Positions 1-5,570 of a DNA stretch of 5,570 bases are shown piece after piece. The first letter of the stretch is position 1. Every line of letters begins with the position of its first letter. Origin of the DNA: Bacteroidota bacterium (GTDB taxonomy: Bacteria; Bacteroidota; Ignavibacteria; UBA10030; UBA8401). Where the stretch lies: positions 1-5,570 of the forward strand of contig JAVBYH010000327.1 of assembly GCA_030824175.1 (NCBI GenBank). Direction: 5' to 3'. The notes under the pieces were generated by a model that was not told the DNA's origin, searched no databases, and was given only the letters and a program-made list of their open reading frames with translations. Position numbers and translations under genes: made by a program.

Positions 1-7
1 GTAAGAA

Positions 8-36
8 AATATAGCGATTGACGCGTCCAAAGTCAA
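8..36 (-). promoter_or_regulatory. Sigma70-like promoter reading out of the left edge
   Basis: On the minus strand, TTGACT (31-36) and TATATT (8-13) are separated by exactly 17 bases. Each matches the E. coli-type consensus at five of six positions. The element lies 31 bases beyond the aroC stop and would start transcription close to the window edge, driving an unseen downstream gene. An inverted repeat, ATTGAC (17-22) and GTCAAT (32-37), overlaps the -35 box and spacer and could be an operator. Nothing transcribed from it is visible here. Confidence 0.6.
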
Positions 37-66
37 TGAAAGCGCTTCCGCACTCCCCGGTTAGCA

Positions 67-1254
67 CTAGTGGATCTTTTTATCCGATCTGAACCGACGG
101 CGGAGTTCCTGCACCGAATCGCCGCCGAATTTCTCGAGCAACGCATTTGCCAGGACAGGCGCAACGACCGCTTCCGCGATCACGGCGCACGCCGGCACGG
201 CACAGACGTCGGACCGCTCATAGCGCGATGTGACGTCCTTCGTCGTCTTCATGTCGATCGATCCGAGCGGATGCGCGAGCGTCGAAATTGGCTTCATCGC
301 GCCGCGGAGCACGATCGGCTCGCCGTTGCTCATGCCCCCTTCGAGCCCTCCCGCTCCGTTTGTCTTGCGGACGATCTCCTTCTTTCGCGACAGCGTGATC
401 TCGTCGTGCACCTCGGAGCCGAACCTGCGGGCGTTCTCGAACGCGTCTCCGATCTCGACCCCCTTCACCGCCTGTATGGACATGACAGCCGCGGCAAGCT
501 GGCCGTCCAGTTTCCGGTCGTATTCAACATACGTCCCGAGTCCCATCGGCACACCCGTCACCCAGACCTCGAAGATGCCGCCGAGCGTGTCGCCCTTCTT
601 CTTGCAGGATTTGATAGCGGCGATGGCCTTCGTTTCCGCGGCCATGTCGAGCATGCGCACTTCGGACTTGTCCGCCTCTACGGAGATGCGACCGCCCCCG
701 AGCACGGAGCGCAGAAACGCGCCGATCCTCGCATCCACGTCCTTACGATTCTTTATCGATGCTGCGCCGATCGAGAGCACATGGCTGCCGATCGAAATAC
801 CGAACGTCTCGAGCAGCTTCCGCGGAACCGTACAGCATGCGACGCGCATCGCCGTTTCACGCGCGCTCGCCCGATCGATCACATTGCGTATGTCGTCGAA
901 CCCATATTTGAGCGCTCCCGTGAGATCCGCATGACCGGGACGCGGCACCGTGATCTTCTCGACCGCCACGTTTGTCTTCTCGACGGCCATCCTGTCCGTC
1001 CAGTTCGCCCAGTCCTTGTTCCGAATCACAAGCGCCACGGGGCCGCCGGTTGTTTTCCCGAACCGCACACCGGCAAGGATCTCCACGGTGTCCGTTTCGA
1101 TCTTCATCCTGCCGCCGCGCCCGTACCCCTGCTGGCGGCGCCGAAGCTGTTCGTTGATGTAGGCGGCCGAGATCTCCACACCCGCCGGCATGCCCTCGAC
1201 GATCCCGACGAGGCCCTGTCCGTGCGATTCACCCGATGTTAAATACCTGATCAT
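67..1254 (-). CDS. aroC: Chorismate synthase
   Basis: Converts 5-enolpyruvylshikimate-3-phosphate to chorismate, the last shikimate-pathway step, using reduced FMN as a catalytic cofactor in the cytoplasm. The 395-residue protein is full length for the family and has all three signatures: GESHG at residues 8-12 near the N-terminus, RPGHADLTGALKYGFDDIR (about 105-123) running into DRASARETAMRVA (127-139), and RSDVCAVPA (347-355) near the C-terminus. The conserved histidines H11 and H108/109 and aspartate D349 are present. I chose the ATG at 1254 because the protein then opens MIRYLTSGESHG, the usual beginning of this subclass. An in-frame ATG at 1281 would add nine atypical residues (MDITTYGKR), has no Shine-Dalgarno sequence, and lies about where a candidate -10 box would place the transcript start. 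A GGGAAA lies just before 1254 but is only a weak ribosome binding site. The gene follows htrA across a terminator, so it is probably its own unit. The stop is TAG at 67-69. Confidence 0.97.
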   Translation of the reverse strand: MIRYLTSGESHGQGLVGIVEGMPAGVEISAAYINEQLRRRQQGYGRGGRMKIETDTVEILAGVRFGKTTGGPVALVIRNKDWANWTDRMAVEKTNVAVEKITVPRPGHADLTGALKYGFDDIRNVIDRASARETAMRVACCTVPRKLLETFGISIGSHVLSIGAASIKNRKDVDARIGAFLRSVLGGGRISVEADKSEVRMLDMAAETKAIAAIKSCKKKGDTLGGIFEVWVTGVPMGLGTYVEYDRKLDGQLAAAVMSIQAVKGVEIGDAFENARRFGSEVHDEITLSRKKEIVRKTNGAGGLEGGMSNGEPIVLRGAMKPISTLAHPLGSIDMKTTKDVTSRYERSDVCAVPACAVIAEAVVAPVLANALLEKFGGDSVQELRRRFRSDKKIH

Positions 1255-1282
1255 GCGTTTCCCATATGTGGTAATATCCATA

Positions 1283-1288
1283 AATATA
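1283..1288 (-). promoter_or_regulatory. Candidate -10 box for aroC
   Basis: TATATT on the minus strand, the same hexamer as in the promoter at 8-36, lies 28 bases before the preferred aroC start. No good -35 box is found 16-18 bases upstream, where the sequence is dominated by a T9 run and TTTCTC repeats. The position, after the htrA terminator and just before aroC, is right for its promoter, but the match is weak. Confidence 0.3.
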
Positions 1289-1323
1289 CGAAAAAAAAAC
1301 GGGAGCGAGAAACGGAGAAACGA

Positions 1324-1355
1324 AAAAACCCCAAAAGAATACTTCTGGGGTTTTT
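1324..1355 (-). terminator. Intrinsic terminator after htrA
   Basis: Arms 1324-1337 and 1342-1355 form a 14-bp stem with a four-base loop. The core is CCCCA/TGGGG flanked by runs of A and T. One position (1334/1345) is an A-C mismatch on the plus strand but a U-G wobble on the minus-strand RNA, so the structure is complete only for minus-strand transcripts. It lies about 55 bases after the htrA stop and ends in a U run (GGGGUUUUUUC). This separates htrA transcription from aroC. Confidence 0.8.
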
Positions 1356-1410
1356 CTACAGCCTTTACTATCCTGAACCGTATTCTCTGCGATTCTCTCT
1401 CTCGGTGCGT

Positions 1411-2928
1411 TTACTCCTTCGGTATCATGAGCGAGATGAAGCGCGCGTTGCCGTCGGGCGACTTCACGCGCATGAGGATCGCCTCCCCCGGCTTCTTCGA
1501 CTTGATGATCTCGTCGAATGCGCGGACGCTTGAGACGTTCTCCTTGTTCACGCTCACCACAACATCATTCGTCCGGAGCAGCCGGTTGAACGCCTCGCCG
1601 TACTGCGTCACGTTCGTGATCAGCACGCCGCCCTCGATCTTGCGCTCCTTCAGCACCCTCGGATCGGCTTTCGCCACCGTAAACCCGAGCTTGTCGTATG
1701 TGACCGACGACGGAGCCTTCGTCGGATTTTCAGTTTCCTCGTCAGCGTCGTTGTTGAGCGAAATGCTCTTCTCATCGGTGCGCGCCTTCAATTTCACCAC
1801 CTTGTCGATCTTCGACCCGTCGCGCCACACTGTCACCGTCACCTTGTCGCCGGGATGCTTCCCTGCGATCATCGTCTGGAGCTCGTTCGGTTCGTTGACC
1901 TTGTTGTTGTCGACGGAGAGGATGATGTCCCCTTCCTTGATCCCCGCCTCCTTCGCCGCGTCGCCCATCACGTCCTGCACGATGACCCCTTCGGCTCTCG
2001 TCAGCCCGTTCGCCCTCGCCATCGTCTCGTCCACCTTCCCTATCGAAACACCGATGTATCCGCGCTCGACTTTGCCGTGCAGGATCAGGTCCGTGGCGAC
2101 CGTCTTCGCCAGATCGATCGGGATGGCGAACCCGTAGCCCTGATATCTGCCGTTAGTCGACTGGATCGCCGTGTTGATGCCGATGACCTCGCCGAAGATG
2201 TTCACGAGCGCCCCGCCGCTGTTTCCCGGATTGATAGCCGCATCGGTCTGGATGAAATTCTCGATGCCGTACGTGTCGCCGATGATCGAAATATTCCTGC
2301 CGATGTAGCTCACGATGCCGGCCGTCACCGTGGAGTTCAAACCGAGCGGATTGCCGATCGCAATCGCCCATTGTCCGACTTCGAGCTCCTTCGAGTTGCC
2401 GAGGATCGCGACGGGAAGATCCGTTGCATCGATCTTGATCACTGCGATGTCCGTCATCTTGTCCGTGCCGACAAGCTTCGCCTTGAACCGTTTCGTGTCG
2501 TTCATGATCACCTCGATGCCGTGTTCCGCGGCCTCTTCGACGACATGATTGTTCGTGAGGATATACCCGTCCCTCGTCACAATCACACCGGACCCGGCGC
2601 CCTGCTGCTGCCCCTCCGGCTGGCGGAATTTGAAATCCGGGAAGAAATGAAAGAATTCGTTCATTTCTTCACCCTTCGTCGCCTTCGTCGTAACGATGAT
2701 CGATACGACGGACGGCGTCGACATTTTCGCGACATTGGCGAATGCCTCGTTCAACGCCGTCAAATGCGGATCGGCTTTGAGCGGGGAGCGTTCCGCACCC
2801 AATTTGATGTCCTTCGCGAACGCTTCACTCAGGCTCGTCCCGTTGAAATCCGATACAATCACAATGCCGAACACCGCTCCGGCAATAAGAAGAAACAGCG
2901 CCGATAGAATATTTTTCCGTGTTGTCAT
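1411..2928 (-). CDS. htrA: HtrA/DegP-family periplasmic serine endoprotease with two PDZ domains
   Basis: An ATP-independent S1C-family protease and chaperone that degrades misfolded proteins in the cell envelope. The 505-residue protein starts with a short basic tail and a hydrophobic segment (about 7-26, ILSALFLLIAGAVFGIVIV). This looks like an uncleaved signal anchor or signal peptide exporting the rest across the inner membrane. The trypsin-like domain (about 60-280) carries the full triad: H128 in TNNHVV, D160 in TDIAVIKI and S237 in NPGNSGGALVN. PDZ1 spans about 288-383, with binding loop GYIGV at 290-294. An acidic, low-complexity linker (about 384-408) leads to PDZ2 (about 413-503, loop LGFTV). 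Two PDZ domains fit DegP/DegQ rather than single-PDZ DegS. The ATG at 2926-2928 is supported by AGGAGG nine bases upstream. The 105-base AT-rich gap after recO suggests its own promoter, and a terminator follows the stop. The exact DegP versus DegQ orthology cannot be decided here. Confidence 0.97.
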   Translation of the reverse strand: MTTRKNILSALFLLIAGAVFGIVIVSDFNGTSLSEAFAKDIKLGAERSPLKADPHLTALNEAFANVAKMSTPSVVSIIVTTKATKGEEMNEFFHFFPDFKFRQPEGQQQGAGSGVIVTRDGYILTNNHVVEEAAEHGIEVIMNDTKRFKAKLVGTDKMTDIAVIKIDATDLPVAILGNSKELEVGQWAIAIGNPLGLNSTVTAGIVSYIGRNISIIGDTYGIENFIQTDAAINPGNSGGALVNIFGEVIGINTAIQSTNGRYQGYGFAIPIDLAKTVATDLILHGKVERGYIGVSIGKVDETMARANGLTRAEGVIVQDVMGDAAKEAGIKEGDIILSVDNNKVNEPNELQTMIAGKHPGDKVTVTVWRDGSKIDKVVKLKARTDEKSISLNNDADEETENPTKAPSSVTYDKLGFTVAKADPRVLKERKIEGGVLITNVTQYGEAFNRLLRTNDVVVSVNKENVSSVRAFDEIIKSKKPGEAILMRVKSPDGNARFISLMIPKE

Positions 2929-2937
2929 GTCTGGATC

Positions 2938-2943
2938 CCTCCT
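2938..2943 (-). promoter_or_regulatory. Strong Shine-Dalgarno sequence of htrA
   Basis: AGGAGG on the minus strand, nine bases before the htrA ATG. It fixes the start at 2928 and is the best ribosome binding site in the window. It directly abuts a small inverted repeat, AACAA-A-TTGTT (2944-2954), which could partly occlude it in RNA. Confidence 0.8.
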
Positions 2944-3033
2944 AACAAATTGTTGCCTGTGTTGAATAATTATTTTTTACCGTTTCTTATACATCTAACA
3001 ACAGAATCAACCGCATTGTTCACACGCCCGGCC
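2944..3033 (-). promoter_or_regulatory. AT-rich recO-htrA intergenic region, probable htrA promoter
   Basis: This non-coding gap is much more AT-rich than its surroundings and precedes a strong ribosome binding site, which suggests that htrA has its own promoter. The best sigma70-like pair I can place on the minus strand is TTGTTA followed 16 bases later by TAAAAA, a mediocre match. No clear site for a stress sigma factor or a CpxR-like repeat is seen, so the exact promoter is left open. Confidence 0.35.
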
Positions 3034-3792
3034 TCACCGGCTGAGCATCGCGAGCGACCGCAGAGGCCTCATCCCCGCCATGTGGTAGCGCATGAAGGTC
3101 TGAAGGACCTCGAGCACCTCGTCACGCACCTGAACCGAGAGCGTCAGTCCCGTCGATCGGCCGAGCGGTGTGCGTCCGAGGTAGTGCATCGACTTCAATC
3201 CGCCGAGCGAAAGCGGCATCCCGGAGAGGGCCGAGGTCGACGCGCACGAGCTGCACACGACAGTGCCTTCCGTTAACTGAAACCTCGCACCGCCTGTTGT
3301 CTCTCCCATCTCCCTGCCGCAGTGAACGCATGCGTCGAGCGTGAGGCTCAGGCCGAGATGGTGGATAAAACGTATGATGAATGCGATAAACACGTTCATC
3401 GTATTCGTTTCGGAGCCGTCGATCGCGCAGAGTGTCTCCACAACGGAAGAAAACAGCGGCTCGTCCTCGTGCTCGTCGTGCATCGTCATGGACAGCAGTT
3501 CGATCAGCGCGAGGCCCGCCGCCATCTTCTCTTCGACCGCGAACAGATGCTTCAGCGGAATGGCGATCTCGCATTTCGACAGCAGCGACAATTCCCGGTT
3601 CTGCTTCTTGTAGAAGACCACCGATGCGATCGTCATCGGTTCGAGCGCGGCGCCGACCTTGTTCTTCGCCGAGCGCACCCCCTTCGCGATGACCTTCAGC
3701 TTGCCATACTTCCGCGTGTAGAGCGTCACGATCTTGCTCGTGTCGCCGTATTTCATCGCGTGAAGCACGACCGCGTCTGTCTGGACGATCAC
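3034..3792 (-). CDS. recO: DNA repair protein RecO
   Basis: Recombination mediator that, with RecR (and RecF), loads RecA onto SSB-coated single-stranded DNA at gaps and anneals complementary strands. The 252 residues match the family's usual 230-270. The N-terminal OB-fold (about 1-80) opens with the typical IVQTDAVVLHAMKYGDTSKIV and has the basic stretch KLKVIAKGVRSAKNK (31-45), the expected DNA-contacting face. The helical C-terminal domain contains a four-cysteine zinc-binding site, C155-x2-C158 and C180-x2-C183. This site is present in many RecO proteins and lost in some, such as E. coli. The start codon is GTG (3790-3792), overlapping the mtnA TGA stop in a four-base GTGA. A GGGG lies about seven bases upstream inside mtnA. 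The overlap makes translational coupling to mtnA likely. The stop is TGA at 3034-3036, with no convincing terminator directly after it. RecO is poorly conserved in sequence, so the call rests on overall architecture. Confidence 0.93.
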   Translation of the reverse strand: MIVQTDAVVLHAMKYGDTSKIVTLYTRKYGKLKVIAKGVRSAKNKVGAALEPMTIASVVFYKKQNRELSLLSKCEIAIPLKHLFAVEEKMAAGLALIELLSMTMHDEHEDEPLFSSVVETLCAIDGSETNTMNVFIAFIIRFIHHLGLSLTLDACVHCGREMGETTGGARFQLTEGTVVCSSCASTSALSGMPLSLGGLKSMHYLGRTPLGRSTGLTLSVQVRDEVLEVLQTFMRYHMAGMRPLRSLAMLSR

Positions 3793-4835
3793 TGTGCGCC
3801 CCGCTTATCAAACATCCGTGCGATCGATTCCGTGAACGGCGGCAGCAGCACGCCGCGTTCGGTGATGATGCCGGAAATCAATTCGTTCGGCGTCACGTCG
3901 AACGACGGATTATACACATTCACATCGGGGGGGGCAACGCAGACCGGTCCGCACATTGTCACTTCCTCGCGCCCGCGTTCTTCGATGGGAATCGCATCCC
4001 CATGCGCGATCGCGCGGTCGAATGTTGAAGACGGCGCCGCCACATAGAATGGCACGCCGTGGTGCTTCGCCATGATCGCAACACCGTACGTCCCGATCTT
4101 GTTCGCCGCATCCCCGTTCGCGGCGATCCTGTCCGATCCAACGATCGCCAGGGCGATATTCTTTTTCTGAATCGACACGGCCGAAGCGGTGTCCGGAATG
4201 ACGGTTACGGGAATCCCCTCACGGCGCAATTCCCATGCTGTGAGCCTGCTTCCCTGAAGCAGCGGCCGCGTCTCGTCGGCGAAGACGGAGACATGTTTGC
4301 CCTGCCGGTGCGCGGTGATCACCACGCCAAGCGCGGTGCCGATGCCTCCGGTGGCAAGCGCCCCCGTGTTGCAATGCGTCAGGATCACCGCGTCCTGCGG
4401 GATGAGCCTGGCCCCGTGTTCCCCGATGGCCGCGCACATCGCCGCGTCCTCCGTATGGATCGCGACGGCTTCCGCGACGAGCGATGCATACAACGCATCC
4501 CCCGCCATATGCGTGTTTAGACGCGCGGCGTTCCGCATTCGTTCCACCGCCCAGAACAAATTTTTAGCCGTGGGGCGTGTCGATGCGATGAGCGCGCAGG
4601 AGGCGTCGAGCGCGTCGGCAAACAATCTACGGGGTCCGCCTGCGGCCTTCCTGACACCGAGCACGATGGCGTACGCGGCCGCGATGCCGATGAGCGGCGC
4701 CCCGCGCACCTGGAGGCGGCGAATGGCCTCCGCCATCACCTCAATCTCGTCCGTATCGACGTACCGTTCCTCGTTCGGCAGCAGCGTCTGGTCAAGGAAC
4801 CTGACGCTGCCGTCCATCCATTCAATGCTGTTCAT
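3789..4835 (-). CDS. mtnA: S-methyl-5-thioribose-1-phosphate isomerase
   Basis: Isomerises 5-methylthioribose-1-phosphate to 5-methylthioribulose-1-phosphate in salvage of methylthioadenosine, the by-product of polyamine and other SAM-using pathways. The protein belongs to the eIF2B alpha/beta/delta-like family. With the ATG at 4833-4835 it has 348 residues, normal for MtnA. Visible motifs are RGAPLIG (44-50), LTHCNTGALATGG with the catalytic cysteine C155, DETRPLLQGSRLTAWEL (187-203), and VGSDRIAANGDAANKIGT with the catalytic aspartate D235 and the NK pair (245-246). C155 and D235 match the spacing of the known B. subtilis pair (C160/D240). The start is chosen because GGAAGGG (4843-4849) lies seven bases upstream and the protein opens MNSIEWMDGSVRFLDQTLLP. 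An in-frame ATG at 4958 would read through a perfect hairpin and 41 unrelated residues. The stop overlaps the recO start. Related ribose-1,5-bisphosphate isomerases are the main alternative, but the motif set fits MtnA well. A run of eight C lies in codons 301-303. Confidence 0.96.
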   Translation of the reverse strand: MNSIEWMDGSVRFLDQTLLPNEERYVDTDEIEVMAEAIRRLQVRGAPLIGIAAAYAIVLGVRKAAGGPRRLFADALDASCALIASTRPTAKNLFWAVERMRNAARLNTHMAGDALYASLVAEAVAIHTEDAAMCAAIGEHGARLIPQDAVILTHCNTGALATGGIGTALGVVITAHRQGKHVSVFADETRPLLQGSRLTAWELRREGIPVTVIPDTASAVSIQKKNIALAIVGSDRIAANGDAANKIGTYGVAIMAKHHGVPFYVAAPSSTFDRAIAHGDAIPIEERGREEVTMCGPVCVAPPDVNVYNPSFDVTPNELISGIITERGVLLPPFTESIARMFDKRGAQ

Positions 4836-4842
4836 GCTGATG

Positions 4843-4849
4843 CCCTTCC
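4843..4849 (-). promoter_or_regulatory. Shine-Dalgarno sequence that decides the mtnA start
   Basis: GGAAGGG on the minus strand ends seven bases before the ATG at 4835. It supports this start over the longer in-frame ATG at 4958. It lies only three bases downstream of the 18-bp hairpin. Confidence 0.7.
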
Positions 4850-4852
4850 GTG

Positions 4853-4891
4853 AACACGCAAAGCCCGCTCGATGAGCGGGCTTTGCGTGTT
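4853..4891 (-). terminator. Perfect 18-bp hairpin between kinase gene and mtnA, likely intrinsic terminator or attenuator
   Basis: Arms 4853-4870 and 4874-4891 are exact reverse complements, 18 bp with a three-base loop. The core is AAAGCCCGCTC / GAGCGGGCTTT, the usual A-rich/GC-rich/T-rich shape of an intrinsic terminator, with an added AACACGC/GCGTGTT base. On the minus-strand transcript the core is followed by only three U, so termination efficiency is uncertain. The same shape reads on both strands. It starts 30 bases after the kinase stop and ends three bases before the mtnA Shine-Dalgarno sequence, so it could also act as an attenuator or a transcript-stabilising 5' structure for mtnA-recO. 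Confidence 0.75.
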
Positions 4892-4921
4892 GAATCATTG
4901 CGTGAAGCCGGCGGTAGCCCG

Positions 4922-5570
4922 TTATTTTTCGAAGTTCGAGAGCGTGCGGAATTCCCAATACCTGTCCTGAATTTTAAGGTAGGTCAGCTCGCGCAGCGCA
5001 TCGAGCGAGAACTGCTCGACGCAGAACGATGCCATGGCGCTTCCGTAGATCACCGCCTTCTTAAGATTCTCGTCCGAAATGTCGTCCGTCTTGGCCAGGT
5101 ACCCGATGAATCCGCCGGCAAACGTGTCTCCCGCTCCCGTCGGATCGAAGATGTTCTCCAACGGATAGGCCGGCGCCGAGAACACTGTCGTGTTCGTGAT
5201 GAGCAGGGCCCCGTGCTCGCCTTTTTTGATGATAAGAATTTTCACCCCAAGCGTCAGGATCTTCTTCGCCGCGCGGAACAGGTTCGCTTCATCGGCGAGC
5301 AGACGTGCTTCCGAGTCGTTGATGATGAGCACGTCGAGCAGCGCAATGGTCTTGATGAGCTCGTCGCGCTTTCCCTCGATCCAAAAATTCATCGTGTCGC
5401 CGACGACAAGCTTCGGCCGCTCGATCTGTTCGAGTACGCGGCGTTGAAGCACCGGATCGATGTTGCCAAGACAGACATACTTGCTTTTTTTATACGCGGC
5501 CGGAATCTTCGGATCGAACTGTTCGAAGACGTTGAGGTGCGTATACAGCGTGTCGCGCATGTTCAGATCG
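4922..5570 (-). CDS. PfkB/ribokinase-family carbohydrate kinase, N-terminus outside the window
   Basis: ATP-dependent kinase of the PfkB (ribokinase) superfamily, which phosphorylates sugars or nucleosides. Only the C-terminal 215 codons are inside the window. The frame is open to the edge, and the residues before the first in-frame Met (DLNMRDTLYTHLNVF) look like internal protein, so the ATG at 5560 is not the real start. Numbering from that Met, three motifs are visible: NDSE (81-84), the NxxE motif that helps position Mg-ATP; KKGEHGALL (112-120), typical of the ATP-side strand and turn; and DPTGAGDTFAGGF (139-151), PfkB signature 2 with the anion-hole GAGD and catalytic base D145. The missing part would hold the lid and most of the sugar-binding residues, so the substrate cannot be read. 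From memory the sequence resembles unassigned sugar kinases of Ignavibacteria/Chlorobi. It lies upstream of mtnA, but an 86-base gap with a strong hairpin separates them. The stop is TAA at 4922-4924. Confidence 0.9.
   Translation of the reverse strand, partial: DLNMRDTLYTHLNVFEQFDPKIPAAYKKSKYVCLGNIDPVLQRRVLEQIERPKLVVGDTMNFWIEGKRDELIKTIALLDVLIINDSEARLLADEANLFRAAKKILTLGVKILIIKKGEHGALLITNTTVFSAPAYPLENIFDPTGAGDTFAGGFIGYLAKTDDISDENLKKAVIYGSAMASFCVEQFSLDALRELTYLKIQDRYWEFRTLSNFEK

Noticed and set aside
65..72. The palindrome CACTAGTG across the aroC stop.
   Set aside because: It is only eight bases long, with no flanking stem or T-run, and is consistent with chance.
70..1242. A 390-codon open frame on the plus strand opposite almost all of aroC.
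   Set aside because: It is the complement of a clear chorismate synthase in a GC-rich genome. Its translation is rich in Arg, His and Asp with no recognisable domain, and it has no ribosome binding site. It is a shadow frame.
1190..2907. Two long plus-strand open frames (1190-2137 and 1855-2907) opposite htrA.
   Set aside because: Both are antisense to an intact HtrA with a complete catalytic triad. Their compositions (Ser/Thr/Phe-rich, and Arg/Asp/Val-rich) are typical of complement frames. The first also runs through the htrA terminator.
3021..3040. A GC-rich CCGG/CCGG hairpin around the recO stop as a terminator.
   Set aside because: The stem is only four base pairs and no U-tract follows it.
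3322..4047. A 241-codon plus-strand frame spanning the recO-mtnA junction.
   Set aside because: It is antisense to two well-supported overlapping genes, is rich in Arg, His and Asp, and has no domain.
4836..4921. A possible SAM-responsive riboswitch in front of mtnA.
   Set aside because: The gap is only 86 bases. It holds one simple hairpin and no multi-helix arrangement or conserved SAM-riboswitch core that I can recognise.
4836..4958. A 41-residue N-terminal extension of MtnA from an ATG at 4958.
   Set aside because: It reads through the 18-bp hairpin and overlaps the end of the kinase gene. The residues do not resemble MtnA, and a good ribosome binding site supports the start at 4835.

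Overview
This window is ordinary, dense bacterial chromosome. All five genes lie on the minus strand and most encode housekeeping functions. By eye the base composition is moderately GC-rich, and the genes share a similar codon style with no sign of recent transfer. Read in the direction of transcription (high to low coordinates), the order is: a 5'-truncated PfkB-family sugar kinase, mtnA (methylthioribose-1-phosphate isomerase), recO (recombination mediator), an htrA/degP-type serine protease, and aroC (chorismate synthase). I see no tRNA, rRNA, CRISPR array, insertion sequence or phage gene, and no stretch over 300 bases without a gene.

The host is probably a Gram-negative bacterium. A membrane-anchored HtrA with two PDZ domains fits an envelope protease. 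The kinase resembles, from memory, sugar kinases common in the Ignavibacteria/Chlorobi part of the FCB group. A textbook Shine-Dalgarno sequence before htrA and a sigma70-like TTGACT/TATATT promoter at the left edge argue against a typical Bacteroidetes genome, which usually has weak Shine-Dalgarno sequences and a different promoter consensus. This placement is an inference from few characters.

There are probably three or four transcription units. The kinase ends at 4922 and is followed by a perfect 18-bp hairpin (4853-4891) directly in front of the mtnA ribosome binding site. mtnA and recO overlap by 4 bases (GTGA) and are almost certainly co-translated. A 105-base AT-rich gap with a strong Shine-Dalgarno sequence precedes htrA. 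htrA is followed by an intrinsic terminator (1324-1355), and aroC then starts as a separate unit. After aroC, a strong promoter-like sequence at 8-36 points out of the window on the same strand.

The genes cover methionine salvage (mtnA), DNA repair (recO), envelope protein quality control (htrA) and the last shikimate-pathway step (aroC). They do not form one obvious pathway. I found no convincing new system. The points worth a second look are regulatory: the hairpin against the mtnA ribosome binding site, the mtnA-recO coupling, a C8 tract near the end of mtnA, and the outward promoter with an overlapping inverted repeat.
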